Below, one piece after another: positions 9,036 to 18,785 of a DNA stretch of 21,821 nucleotides. The notes below the pieces were generated by a model, which did no database searches, was not told the DNA's origin, and saw nothing but the letters and a program-made list of their open reading frames with translations. Position 1 is the first letter of the stretch, and every line of letters begins with the position of its first letter. Source of the stretch: Nemertoderma westbladi (taxonomy: Eukaryota > Xenacoelomorpha > Nemertodermatida > Nemertodermatidae); contig JAUCBJ010003429.1 in assembly GCA_032718475.1 (NCBI GenBank), positions 1 through 21,821 on the forward strand, written 5' to 3'. The position numbers and the translations under genes are program-made.

Positions 9036-9074
9036 GTTAGGGTTACATGATAGTTTTAATTAGGGTTTGAGCCA
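9036..9074 (+). repeat. Short dispersed repeat containing TTAGGGTT, copy 1
   Basis: It matches 17145-17183 in the same orientation with few differences, including GTTAGGGTTACATGA and AGTTTTAATTAGGGTTT. It is not a telomeric array: only two isolated TTAGGG-like words occur. Confidence 0.75.
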
Positions 9075-9208
9075 GACCATCTAACCCTAACCAAAAAAAT
9101 AAACCAATAAATCCAGGTTTAAGACAAGTGATGTACAGTACCTACAGTATTACTACTAACTATACCTAAGTAGTAGGTATCCCTACTACAGTATTATACT
9201 TAGTCTAT

Positions 9209-9253
9209 GGGGTGGGGGGAATTCCGCGCGGGGGTGGGGGGGGGGGGGGGGGG
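9209..9253 (+). repeat. G-rich tract ending in G18
   Basis: Interrupted G runs end in 18 consecutive G at 9236-9253. It could form a quadruplex and is a likely site of length polymorphism and sequencing error. Confidence 0.9.
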
Positions 9254-9335
9254 CAGATTCGCCTAGGACACCGGTCCTTCTCACATGAATTAACCAGGCA
9301 CGTTTCTTTCACTGGGGAACAAACGACCCATTGGG

Positions 9336-9480
9336 TGTGGGGCGAGCCACGAAGTGAGCGAAGCCTTAGCATATGGGTGCCATTGGCGAGTTGTCTGTCG
9401 TCGTCTGTCGTCGTCGTAAATTTTTGATCGTTAATAACTCGGTTATTCCTTGATGAAATTAAACCAAACTTGGTACGTAA
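9336..9480 (-). repeat. Dispersed repeat with (CGT)n core, copy 2, inverted
   Basis: Bases 9336-9369 are the reverse complement of 5116-5149 with 3 mismatches. The CGT/CTG triplets at about 9394-9418 correspond to the ACG run of copy 1. A TAATAACT word after the triplet run matches the corresponding place in copy 1. The short open frame across 9212-9427 is not supported as a gene. Confidence 0.75.
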
Positions 9481-9784
9481 TGTAGTCCGTCAAAAGTTTA
9501 GAAAGAATCTGAAGTTTGGTTAATCTTCAAGCCCCGTTTAAACCCAATATTAACCAATTGCCTTACGTTTTCGGCGTTTTCTACCCACTTCTGGAACTTC
9601 TCTCTGACGCGAATAATGGCCCCCAGCCCACGCGCAAGGAAATTATTATTATTCGCAGTATTATTGTGTACACAATGTAACATGTTTGTTTTATGAAAGT
9701 ATTTGAACTTTGACCAGTGTAAAATTCAATTTAATAGTGAATATTAATGAAATATTTCCGCGGAAATGAAATTGTAATAAATTG

Positions 9785-9798
9785 TTTTTTTTTTTTAG
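9785..9798 (+). promoter_or_regulatory. Candidate 3' splice acceptor before the GTPase
   Basis: A run of twelve T ends in AG at 9797-9798, about 100 bases before the GTPase start codon. This is a strong-looking acceptor and suggests a 5' untranslated exon joined from upstream. The donor was not identified. Confidence 0.5.
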
Positions 9799-9816
9799 AA
9801 AACAAACAATTTTCTG

Positions 9817-9912
9817 ATGCAACGGCTGATTAGTGTGACTTCAATTACCAATTTATTCAACGCCTCTATTATTGTTTATACAATAAAGTTTATATACCCT
9901 TATGGGAAATAA
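9817..9912 (+). CDS. Upstream ORF overlapping the GTPase start
   Basis: If the mRNA exon begins after 9798, the first ATG is at 9817 in a different frame. It opens a 31-residue frame ending at TAA 9910-9912, overlapping the GTPase ATG at 9902. Such an overlap would be expected to reduce translation of the main frame. It is inferred only; the peptide has no recognised features. Confidence 0.3.
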   Translation: MQRLISVTSITNLFNASIIVYTIKFIYPYGK

Positions 9913-10567
9913 AAATGATAAAATAACGCAAAATATTGCAGACAAAACAGCCACAAAGAATTCATGTGATGCGAGATGTAAAAATGTTGTTATATTAGGA
10001 GATATTGCTGTTGGTAAATCATATTTACTTCATCGTTATTTACATGGAAGGATACGAACCGCGGAAGGAGATGTGATTCCAAGTACCATAGTTTGTGAAC
10101 ATTGGTCAAAGGTGTGGAACAACAAGAAAATAAACTTCTGGGCTATTGGCTATTCACGTGTGACTGTAGCTCCGATGTTTCTCAAGAATGCAGACGCAGT
10201 GATATACACTTACGATATGACTGTTTATCCTTCATTCCAACATATAAGGAGGCTACTAGAGATTCAAACCAAAGATAATTGTTTGCGTTTCATTGTTGGA
10301 ACTAAATTGGATCGGGAATCCGAGCGAATGGTTTTATCGGAAGAAGGGCGTATGTTAGCGAAAGAGATGAATCCTAACTACGCGAATACCGATCAAATAT
10401 TCTTCTACGAAACCAGTGCGTTACAGGACATTGGAGTCGATAGTATGTTCGAAGGAGTTTTGCAATCTATTTTCTTAAGTGCTCAGTCATGCAAAGCCTG
10501 GAATGTTGAACAAACTGACACCTGCGCTGAATCCGCTTCTATTGGAGTATTTGAGATGGACTGGTAG
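9902..10567 (+). CDS. Rab-like small GTPase with degenerate switch II
   Basis: A 221-residue single-exon frame; an in-frame TAA at 9884-9886 precedes the first ATG. The P-loop GDIAVGKS is at residues 33-40, a switch I-like PSTIV with Thr 62 follows, the G4 motif TKLD is at 134-137 (Rho-style rather than NKxD), and the G5 motif ETSAL is at 170-174. NADAVIYTYDMT (96-107) fits the Rab/Rho core. These give confident membership of the Ras superfamily, nearest to Rab, a group that normally directs membrane traffic. Odd points: where WDTAGQE is expected the protein reads WAIGYSR, two residues shorter overall, so the Mg-binding Asp and catalytic Gln of G3 are missing. The C-terminus (GVFEMDW) has no prenylation cysteines. 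The N-terminus MGNKNDK resembles a myristoylation start but has Asp, not Ser or Thr, at position 6. It may be a divergent or pseudo-GTPase, or a retrocopy that kept its frame. A poly(A) signal lies 225 bases downstream. Confidence 0.8.
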   Translation: MGNKNDKITQNIADKTATKNSCDARCKNVVILGDIAVGKSYLLHRYLHGRIRTAEGDVIPSTIVCEHWSKVWNNKKINFWAIGYSRVTVAPMFLKNADAVIYTYDMTVYPSFQHIRRLLEIQTKDNCLRFIVGTKLDRESERMVLSEEGRMLAKEMNPNYANTDQIFFYETSALQDIGVDSMFEGVLQSIFLSAQSCKAWNVEQTDTCAESASIGVFEMDW

Positions 10568-10602
10568 TCCGTTAAACTGGCACCAACGGTCTCGTACAGA
10601 TA

Positions 10603-10664
10603 GTGGGTGGGTAGGGGGGGGGGGGGGGGGGGGTGGTAGTAGGGGGAGGGGGGGGGGGGGGTGG
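10603..10664 (+). repeat. G-rich tract (G20 and G14) after the GTPase
   Basis: G20 at 10614-10633 and G14 at 10648-10661, with shorter G runs between, begin about 35 bases after the GTPase stop. The two open frames across it (plus and minus) are low-complexity artefacts. Confidence 0.9.
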
Positions 10665-10791
10665 AATTTCACACAAGCCATCAACATTCAGTCTTCTGCA
10701 GGGGAAAATTAACACAAAGTTACAAAAAATTACAAAATATAAGATACTAAGATTGATACATGTGCTAACTCAAATTTTTTGTTTTGGTTCG

Positions 10792-10797
10792 AATAAA
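10792..10797 (+). terminator. Candidate polyadenylation signal
   Basis: AATAAA on the plus strand, 225 bases after the GTPase stop codon. AATAAA is common in AT-rich DNA, so support is modest. Confidence 0.4.
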
Positions 10798-11120
10798 CTC
10801 CCACTATAACCTGCTCATCATCAATTATTAATTAATCTCTCATTAATTATTATTTAAAAACCGGTCATTCCCCGAGATTTGGTTTGCAGTTTGCAGTAAT
10901 TTGGTTAGTTGTGGTCAAATTAATTGTCGAAAGCAAGCTCATTCTAAAACATAGTTTAGTCTACCAAAAATATATAGAATTCATTACCTAGAATAAGTAA
11001 ATATTTTAATAATTTTTTAACTCTTGAATTAATGAACTTCCGTAGAAATTAAAAATATAAATTATAAATATTTACATACTTTATTTAAATGAGAGATTAT
11101 TTTAGTCTCATTAAACCAAG
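10798..11120. other. AT-rich spacer
   Basis: AT-rich with short ATTAAT runs; no gene or named repeat seen. Confidence 0.4.
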
Positions 11121-11790
11121 GAATGCCTGTTCACGAACATGGGTGATCATTGATCTTCCACAGTAAACCCTTCTACTCTGTTTCCTAAAGGTATGCCTGT
11201 TCGCCACCATGACTGATCTTCCACAGTAAACCCTTCCACTCTGTTTACTAAAGGAATGCCTGTTCAACACCATGGGTGATCTTCCACAGTAAACCCTTCC
11301 ACTCTGTTTACTAAAGGAATGCCTGTTCAACACCATGGGTGATCTTCCACAGTAAACCCTTCCACTCTGTTTCCTAAAGGAATGCCTGTTCAACACCATG
11401 GGTGATCTTCCACTGTAAACCCTTCCACTCTGTTTCCTAAAGGAATGCCTGTTCACCACCACAGGTGATCTTCCACAGTAAACCCTTCCACTCTGTTTAC
11501 TAAAGGAATGCCTGTTCAACACCATGGGTGATCTTCCACTGTAAACCCTTCCACTCTGTTTCCTAAAGGAATGCCTGTTCACCACCACAGGTGATCTTCC
11601 ACAGTAAACCCTTCCACTCGGTTTTCTAAAGGAATACCTGTTCACCACCATGGGTGATCTTCCACAGTAAACCCTTCCACTCGTTTCCTAAAGGAATGCC
11701 TGTTCACCACCATGGGTGATGTTCCACAGTAAACCCTTCCACTCTGTTTCCTAAAGGAATGCATGTTCACAACCATGGGTGATCTTCCGC
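11121..11790. repeat. 63-bp minisatellite, about 10.7 copies
   Basis: The word GAATGCCTGTTC or close variants starts at 11121, 11191, 11254, 11317, 11380, 11443, 11506, 11569, 11632, 11694 and 11757, so the period is 63 apart from the first unit (70) and one of 62. Because 63 is 21 codons and the unit lacks stops in one minus frame, a minus frame of 184 codons (11651 to 11097) repeats a 21-residue unit containing NRHSFRKQSGRVYCGRS. The 62-base unit breaks that frame in the last two copies. There is one Cys per unit, so it is not a zinc-finger array. I treat the frame as a by-product of the repeat. Confidence 0.92.
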
Positions 11791-13764
11791 TCAAATATAC
11801 TTTTATTTGAGATACAAATAGTTTGCTGGGAACAATAACAAACTAAATAAATGAATAAATAAGTCAATTAGTGTTAAATTTTGCGGTTATTAATATTAAT
11901 ATATTTATTATATTTGGTGCTTATTAAATAAATATTTTATTTATACCACCTTGCGTTTACAGGTGGGTGTTTAATATTGGACTTATTATTTTAACAATAT
12001 TACATATCTACAAATATAAATTACCAATAAATTGACCCCATAACAATAATAATAACAAATAACAATAATAATAAAAAATTAATAATCACATGTTTAATAA
12101 TCACATGAGGGGCAGTATTATTATTGCCGCGGAACTGCCCCAACTCATCACCTCTCCCACTCCCGATCTCCGACGAAAATGAACATAAAATCAACATACA
12201 CCAACCCGCTACCCTACCCCACACACCGACACCGACACCACCCACCCCCTACCCACCCACACCTAAGTTTCTGGAAGATTGTAACCAATACAAAACACAG
12301 GCTAAGTTGAATGATGCAACTAAAACGGTAAGCTCGAAAGACGAATGCATGAATCACTGAGAATCTCATTTCATGTAATACATTATTGTTAACCTATACT
12401 AAATTAATTTCAATACTCACCTAACATTTAAGCGAGTGTCAATACATACTCCTTCATAAGCATGCTATTCACTACGGTAAGTGGTACTTACTATATAAAT
12501 TTGAAAAAAGCTGGCATTGTAATTCATCTCTAATAGCATGGTATAAACTAACGAAAAATCGACAATTAATATTATTGATATTATTACTTACTTACTTCCT
12601 TGTAATGTATATTTTCAGAAATAATTATTTAGATGCGTTAATTTCACATATTTTCAGGCCCTTCACATCCCATTTTACCCAACTTTTCATTTTAATTTTC
12701 ACTTTCAGGGATTTTAATTTCCATGCGGTATAGGGTTCCGCAACTTTTAGTGGCAACACTAGAGACATCTAACCCAGGGTAGGGTATTCCTTAAATACCC
12801 CCTGTAGGTGTTGGGCTGGGCTCCTATGGGTAAGATACAGCATAGCGCACTACCCAACTAACAAATTACTAATACCTACTTACTATTTACTATTTAATTC
12901 CGACTCTATCCTATAACGATAACGGACAACATCACTACCAAAAATAAAAGAATGTCACTTCACTACCCCAATAGAAAATCCACTACCTTTTCATTACACG
13001 CGTCATGATATTAATAACCCGATGATGATACCCCTTTGTTATTGATATTATACCCCTGCTATATTGAATATTCACCGAGCAACAACCTGAAAAGAACAAA
13101 CCGACAACATCTATGGGAAAACGAATAAACATGTCAAGTTGATTTATAGGTTTGACTATAAACAAACACCAATGCTCTCTGATTACAGACCTTCCAACCA
13201 CCAACCCTTGCTCTCATCCCAGCATTATTAATGAGTGGGACATATTAACATATTTCTAGGATTAGCCTCCATACCCAAACCCCCTTCCCCCACACGGCAG
13301 CATATTAGTCCGTCAGAATATCAATCCCTACAGGCAAAAAAGCCAATATCCCACTGGCTTATACTAAATGAACCAATAATGACGCAAGATAGGAAGATAC
13401 GTAGAAGTGTTGCAGATGTTACACATCTAACCTGATACACCTGCTGCTAGCATTCCCCCAAAGACAGCACTGTGGACAACCAACACTATAGGAGCAGAGA
13501 AAACATGCCTCCTATTGGCTGTTATGGTTATGTAAGAAGCCCGCCAGGACCTATGTTTACTCCTGTATCATCTCAACTCTACGCCCTTGCCCTAAAATTG
13601 CAGACCCAACCAATATAACTGGCATGCTGGCACAGGCAACTGGCACGTTACTACATAACCACTTAATTGTTAAACGAAACTTTCTGTATGTTTTTTAGGT
13701 TTTTTATTGATTTTGATTGCTATGGAGGACCCCACTACTCTATGCAAGTATGTACGTGTAATGG
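11791..13764. other. Long unassigned AT-rich region
   Basis: It contains an ACC/CAC-rich patch at 12214-12262 and a small inverted repeat GGGTATT/AATACCC near 12782-12801. Short frames on both strands lack recognisable domains. No RNA gene was seen. Confidence 0.45.
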
Positions 13765-14020
13765 TACGTCATTTTTGGGACATCAATATTAGGGCGTGGC
13801 ACTTCAAATTTTTAAATATTCAAGTTTCGGAAAATATGCCCCCCAAGTTTTGATTTCAATGCCTTATTTTTATATGTTTTCTGGACCGCTGAATCGATTG
13901 AAAGTAATATTGAATCCTCAAGTTTTAGTTGTACGTCATTTTTGGTGCACCAGGGCGTGGCACGTCAAATTTTTGAAATTGCGATATTCGAAAAATACAC
14001 AAATGTTTTGATTTCACGCC
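13765..14020 (+). repeat. Imperfect ~167-bp tandem duplication
   Basis: TACGTCATTTTTGG starts at 13765 and 13932. Both are followed by AGGGCGTGGCAC and TCAAATTTTT and later GTTTTGATTTCA. The second copy is truncated. Confidence 0.75.
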
Positions 14021-15111
14021 AATAATATAATCACCAATTTGATACATGTGATTACCTCCTTTAACCACGTTCAAAACAATGCACACTATACAGTACCTAT
14101 ACACTACAAATAATGACGAAAAAGGTATCAAAAGTTCTTTTGAAGTCAACAGAAGTAACTTTTTTCATTTATTTACTGCTTCCTAAAATACCTGTAATTG
14201 ACTTGAGCCAGACTGATTTATTAAGGTGTAGTTAATAACTCGCAGCATTTAATAATATCGTAGTGTGACTACTGTATGTGTCTCGGTTTGCTTGCAAAAT
14301 GGCTCCAATACCGGTCGGTACCTTAATTTTACAATATAACTCAAAATATAAAAGGCGTCCTTTTGTCCATACGTTACTGTCCATACGTTACCAACGACTT
14401 CAGCCACTGCAATGGGTATATATTTTGAAAGGTTCATCATATAATATTGGTTTCTGTTTTCCAGAGATCCTCGAAGGGCTATGAGATAATAGAAAGAAAA
14501 ACCTAGATATATCAAACCTCTCACAGGAATTTGAATGTTTGTAACCTGCAAATTTAACCATTTTACTTTGCATTATAAGCTCAAGTAAACAAGAATGCCT
14601 AGGCATATAATCAAATGTTTACTTTGTGGATAGCCGACACTCCCAGGTATGGCCTAGCACAAACTTTGTTTGATTTAAGTCACATCTGTTTGAGCTAGTG
14701 CTGTCAAAAGTTGCAAATTTTCCATACGTTACCAAATCGAATTTTGGAACAGGCTCATCTCAAGTTATGCATTATGACATATTTGTAAACAGGTATTTTG
14801 TTTAAATATTGCTTATTCTAGAACTAATAAATGTATCATCATTAAGACCTTCCTCTCCATTCCATTATGTCAATGGGTACCCAACACCACCAAAAATATT
14901 CCAGAATAAGAAAAACTTGTTCTGAAACTATTTTCTACGAATAAGGAACTCTTTCTAGAACATAAAGATACCAATAACTAGATACATAGTGAAGTAATAA
15001 TGAAGATATAGGAATACATTTATAATGAAGTAATAAATATTCGAGAACATTATATAATTTAACATTGAGTAAGGCAGCATCAGGAGTTGAAGAGAACAAT
15101 AATTACAATAG
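14021..15111. other. Unassigned region with three TCCATACGTTAC words
   Basis: TCCATACGTTAC occurs at 14366-14377 and 14380-14391 (adjacent, 14-base step) and at 14721-14732. A perfect palindrome ATGCCTAGGCAT lies at 14595-14606. Otherwise AT-rich with no gene. Confidence 0.55.
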
Positions 15112-17086
15112 CAGGGCAATTCCACCATTGTAACACTTATGTCGAAAATAAAAAGTCATCTAATCAGCATAATTTTGGTATCAAAATGACGAGAAAGAAT
15201 TAAATTTTTAATAAAAGTGACGGATTCTTAATTTTTTTGAGGGTAACAACTGGTTTGTCACTATTCAATATGAGGAAAAATTTTTACGTATTTTCAAATT
15301 TGTAGAAATTATTACATGTCATTTTTGACATAATCTTACTATCATTGAAATTGTCTGATTAAGACAGGTAATTACACCAACCGAAAATTCAACATTTATT
15401 AGAAGCTATTGATGATAAAAATTTGAATATTGACAGAATAGCATTGTGTATTCAAAATTTCAAAAATTTTAGATTTGGCCTACAGAATTATGTGAGTCCG
15501 TAACGAAAAGTACTTAAAGTTTTAATTTGGAGTACACCCCGCATGTGTATTGCACTGACAATCATTTTCCTTTGGGTTTACAACCAATCAAAACCATCCA
15601 TTAGGTCTCTATGGTGTGTATTGCAGCTGAACTGTTTAAGAACAGCGTTACGGACTCACAAATTTTTCGTTACGGACTCACCACGCGGTAGGTTAGGTAA
15701 GAATCATTCTGCTTTGTATACATTATTCACTATGTAAACTGAAAGTATTCAGCTCCTTTTAGTCTGACAATTGTCCATCGACAGTACATTCGAACGTATT
15801 CATTCATACATCTTCCTAATGTACGACATTCTTCATTGCGCCCGTTTAATCCTGCCTCTTACGTCTAATACTCACATTTCTGGGCCGAAAGGGCCAAACG
15901 GCATATATCACGGATGACAGAAGTTACTGACCAAGATGGTATAGTATGATGCACTCGAAGTTCGCCAAGATTTCATGAAACGAGTGAGCGAATGATGGAT
16001 TGTGATACAAAAAAATCGTCCGTTAGGCCAGGGATTATGTACAAAGTCTCAATAATTATTTCCAGTGCGGTCCCCTCCTATATTCCCCAGAGGAAACTCC
16101 AGTTCTCATTTAGCTACCATTTACGGAAGAAAGAGATGCGCCCTGGCTAATAAGTCTCTTTATTGTCTTTAAAGTATTCGTGCCGAAACGAAAACTACCC
16201 TAGCCCTCATGATGGGAGCGAACCCACGACCCAAGGAGAAATGTGATTTCAATGCCACCGATTTAACCAACTACGCCAAGGTGGAATACTGTGACTGTGA
16301 CTGTGTATTGTGATAGTAGTATAAAACATAAATAAATACAACGAAATACTGTTCAAAATTTATTTTCCAGTTTAAAAAATTTTCCGTGAACGTGGTATTT
16401 ATGTTGTTAAAGAATTAGAAATTGGTCATTTTAACAAATTATGGTCATATGAACTTATAGGATATTAAATATACACTACTATACACACACCAAATTTGCC
16501 TACTCAAAATATGAACACTACTAAAGATATATCTAATAGTGATTCTTAAGGTACGTTATTAAAGGTATATAAGCAATAAATATTTTATTGAATAAATACC
16601 GTAAACATTCATTGGTCGTTGCTCTTTTTTTCTAAACAATATAACGAGTGTATAATGATTTCAAGTGTGATTCCGTAACATTTTTTTCTGTGAGTCCGTA
16701 ACGAACAATTTCTCTATAAATGAGGTTTACCACCATATGTTTCGGCTATTTACTTACAAATTGACAAAATTTGATGTATCTACCTCGCATTGTGAAAGTT
16801 ATAACGTATGGCGTTAAACATTTCAAGAGAATTTGTCAAAATACAATTGGGTAATTTTTCTTTGTCCATTTGCATGTGAGTCCGTAACGGGTACTATATT
16901 TACAATATCCTATGAATCAAATGAGATAAAATTCTTTTTTATAAGTCAAAGTAAAGATGTACCATTAATCCATCAGCCACCATAGGTGAATGTTATTTAT
17001 ATTGTAAAGTTACATATTAATTAAATATGCCAATTAAATTCGAAAATTGCGTATGAATGTGAGTCCGTAACGATGGAATTGCCCAG
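15112..17086. mobile_element. Non-autonomous DNA transposon candidate with TIRs
   Basis: The left end CAGGGCAATTCCA (15112-15124) matches the reverse complement of the right end (TGGAATTGCCCAG, 17074-17086) at 12 of 13 positions, and weaker similarity continues inward. If one more base is included at each end, the flanks share AATA (15107-15110 and 17088-17091), a possible 4-base duplication that could be chance. Inside, GTGAGTCCGTAACG occurs at 15492, 16690, 16876 and 17059 on plus and at 15646 and 15668 on minus, with a decayed copy near 16665. Such repeated internal words recall transposase-binding sites of hAT or CACTA elements. No transposase frame is present. A SINE has inserted at 16008-16306. 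The superfamily is not assigned. Confidence 0.65.
15999..16315 (-). mobile_element. tRNA-derived SINE with 9-bp target duplication
   Basis: A 299-bp insert (16008-16306) is flanked by the perfect repeat ATTGTGATA at 15999-16007 and 16307-16315. On the minus strand it carries an A box TGGCGTAGTTGG (16278-16267) and a B box GGGTTCGCTCCC (16225-16214), as in RNA polymerase III SINEs. The head most resembles tRNA-Ser(UGA), with TTGAAA in the anticodon loop. The 5' side has GTGACT-type triplication, and the minus-strand 3' end finishes in a T run. The body downstream of the tRNA-like part is not recognised. It sits inside the TIR element and so is younger than it. Confidence 0.8.
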
Positions 17087-17103
17087 CAATACTATATCAA
17101 GTC

Positions 17104-17123
17104 ACCTAGGCCCGAAGGGCCGT
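17104..17123. repeat. GGCCCGAAGGGCC hairpin
   Basis: A 5-bp GGCCC/GGGCC stem closes a GAA loop. A related GGGCCGAAAGGGCC occurs near 15882, followed in both cases by similar bases. It may be part of a short dispersed repeat. Confidence 0.5.
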
Positions 17124-17144
17124 TAATGGCAATAATGACTTTGG

Positions 17145-17183
17145 GTTAGGGTTACATGACAGTTTTAATTAGGGTTTAGGCCA
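17145..17183 (+). repeat. Short dispersed repeat containing TTAGGGTT, copy 2
   Basis: Same family and orientation as 9036-9074. Confidence 0.75.
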
Positions 17184-17214
17184 CCACTACTGTAACCAGC
17201 GACTTTCTATACAA

Positions 17215-17370
17215 TGTAAAAATCCCTGTTGTTCACTTTTTCCTGTTGTACCCGGCACCCTTTCTATAACATTTGTACCTTTTGACGTGGTTTTTGTACC
17301 CTTTGACATGGCTGTTGTTCACTTTGACCTGTTATACCCTTTTCCCATTTTTGTACTCTTTGATACGATG
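17215..17370 (+). repeat. Degenerate short tandem repeat (TTGTACCCTTTGAC type)
   Basis: Words such as TTGTACC, CTTTGAC, GTTGTTCAC and CCTGTT recur irregularly about every 20-30 bases. No coding frame is supported. Confidence 0.55.
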
Positions 17371-17390
17371 TGCCCATTGACTCGGAATCC

Positions 17391-17576
17391 CGCTGCCACC
17401 ATTTCGAAAACGCCGAATTGCATTGCAGTTTGTCGTCACCTTTTTATTGCAACTAATTCGGAAATGGCCCGTCTGCTGGTGCAGATGATGCTCCATTTAT
17501 GCGACAAGTTGGTGCTTCTCAGCTGTAAGTAGTTTTTTTTAGTTTAAAGCATTATTTTTTCGTTGCTGCCAGCCGC
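17391..17576 (+). repeat. 189-bp dispersed repeat, copy 2
   Basis: Same family and orientation as 5282-5470. The small frame across 17287-17532 is not conserved between the copies and is not supported as a gene. Confidence 0.85.
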
Positions 17577-18260
17577 CTGAGATTTTAAAAAAGAGATTTT
17601 AAGGTGAAATTCACCTTTCACCAGGAACTCAGTCTTACTAATTTATCACCCTTATTAGCAACAACAAATTATTTAACAATTGCCCAACCAATTTGGTATT
17701 ATGATAAGAGGTACTGTAGATATTAGGTACATTATCGTTAATGAGAATGACAACATAGTGTATCGGGGTACCTAGGGGACAGAAGTTGCCACCCCCTGGC
17801 TGCATAGGGAAAAGAGAAGGAAGTAGAATAATGGGATAAATGGAAATAACTGTAGCTGTGCTCTAACAGTTATAAAAATACGAACGAAAATCGCGAATTC
17901 CTACGCTAAAATTATACGTGGAACAAATTTTGAATAGGTTTCTTATGTCTTAAATTGTGAAATATAAACTTACTCGATGGTTCGGCTGCCACTGGAGAGC
18001 CAAAGGCTCGACAGAGTCTTATTAGGTATAAATAATGCAGCCTATTTAATGAAACATAGGAAACTAACATAAATCCCCACATAAAACCTCATAAGACTAT
18101 GATTCTAGGCCAGTGCTGGGAAGTAGGCACTTTGCTTTGATCTTTTTTAGGTCGATTTTTAAAGGATTTTTCCAGGAGAATGGCAATAGCTAGAACGATT
18201 CTGTTTGCGCGATCTGGTAGATGGCCCTAGCGCGATAGCTAGGAGTTTTTGTGAAAAAAA
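17577..18260. other. Unassigned intergenic sequence
   Basis: Apart from a small GGTGAAATTCACC palindrome near 17603, I see nothing to annotate. Confidence 0.4.
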
Positions 18261-18263
18261 TCT

Positions 18264-18785
18264 GTTAATTAATTAATTAGTAATTAGCGATTAAAGATTT
18301 CTAATTGATTTTTCTCGAAAAGTATTTGGTTTTTCCCCTAGCAACGGTGTTTTTTTTTGTTCATCTCGGTAAGATCTAAAAAAAGTTCAGTCATCGCTAT
18401 GGCCCTCCTATTACTGTTAATTAGTACTAATTAGCCGAAAACTAATTAGCGTCGTAACTCGAAAACACTAAGAGCTATGAAAAAACGTAACATCACAAAG
18501 TTGTTCGGAATTTTATTCTACACAAAAAAGTCTCTGGCACCGATGCCGTATCTCCTACCGTTAATTAGTAATTAACTAATTACTTAATTACCTAATTGGC
18601 GGGGGGGCTTTGCCCCCCCGTCCCCCAAATCGTTATTCACAAGGTGTATCAAAGCGGTTTACTATTTTACAAATGATAATTATTCTAAAATCTTTTGAAT
18701 CGAACTAATTAACGATTTTACTAATTAGTAAAGTTTCCCAAATTAATTAATAATTTATCCAATCCGGCTGCAATTAATTAAACAG
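18264..18785. repeat. TAATTA-rich degenerate tandem repeat with G7/C7 hairpin
   Basis: About fifteen TAATTA words fall in this stretch. GTTAATTA anchors at 18264, 18416 and 18560 suggest a worn repeat of roughly 144-152 bases. A perfect 9-bp stem CGGGGGGGC with loop TTT lies at 18600-18620. No frame is coding. Confidence 0.6.

Noticed and set aside
9036-9100. Telomeric repeat (TTAGGG)
   Set aside because: Only isolated TTAGGG words within a dispersed repeat; no tandem array.
11097-11651. Zinc-finger repeat protein on the minus strand
   Set aside because: Each 21-residue unit has one Cys and no C2H2 spacing.
16205-16284. Functional tRNA-Ser gene on the minus strand
   Set aside because: The anticodon loop would have 8 bases, the acceptor stem does not pair, and the segment is the head of a SINE with target duplications.
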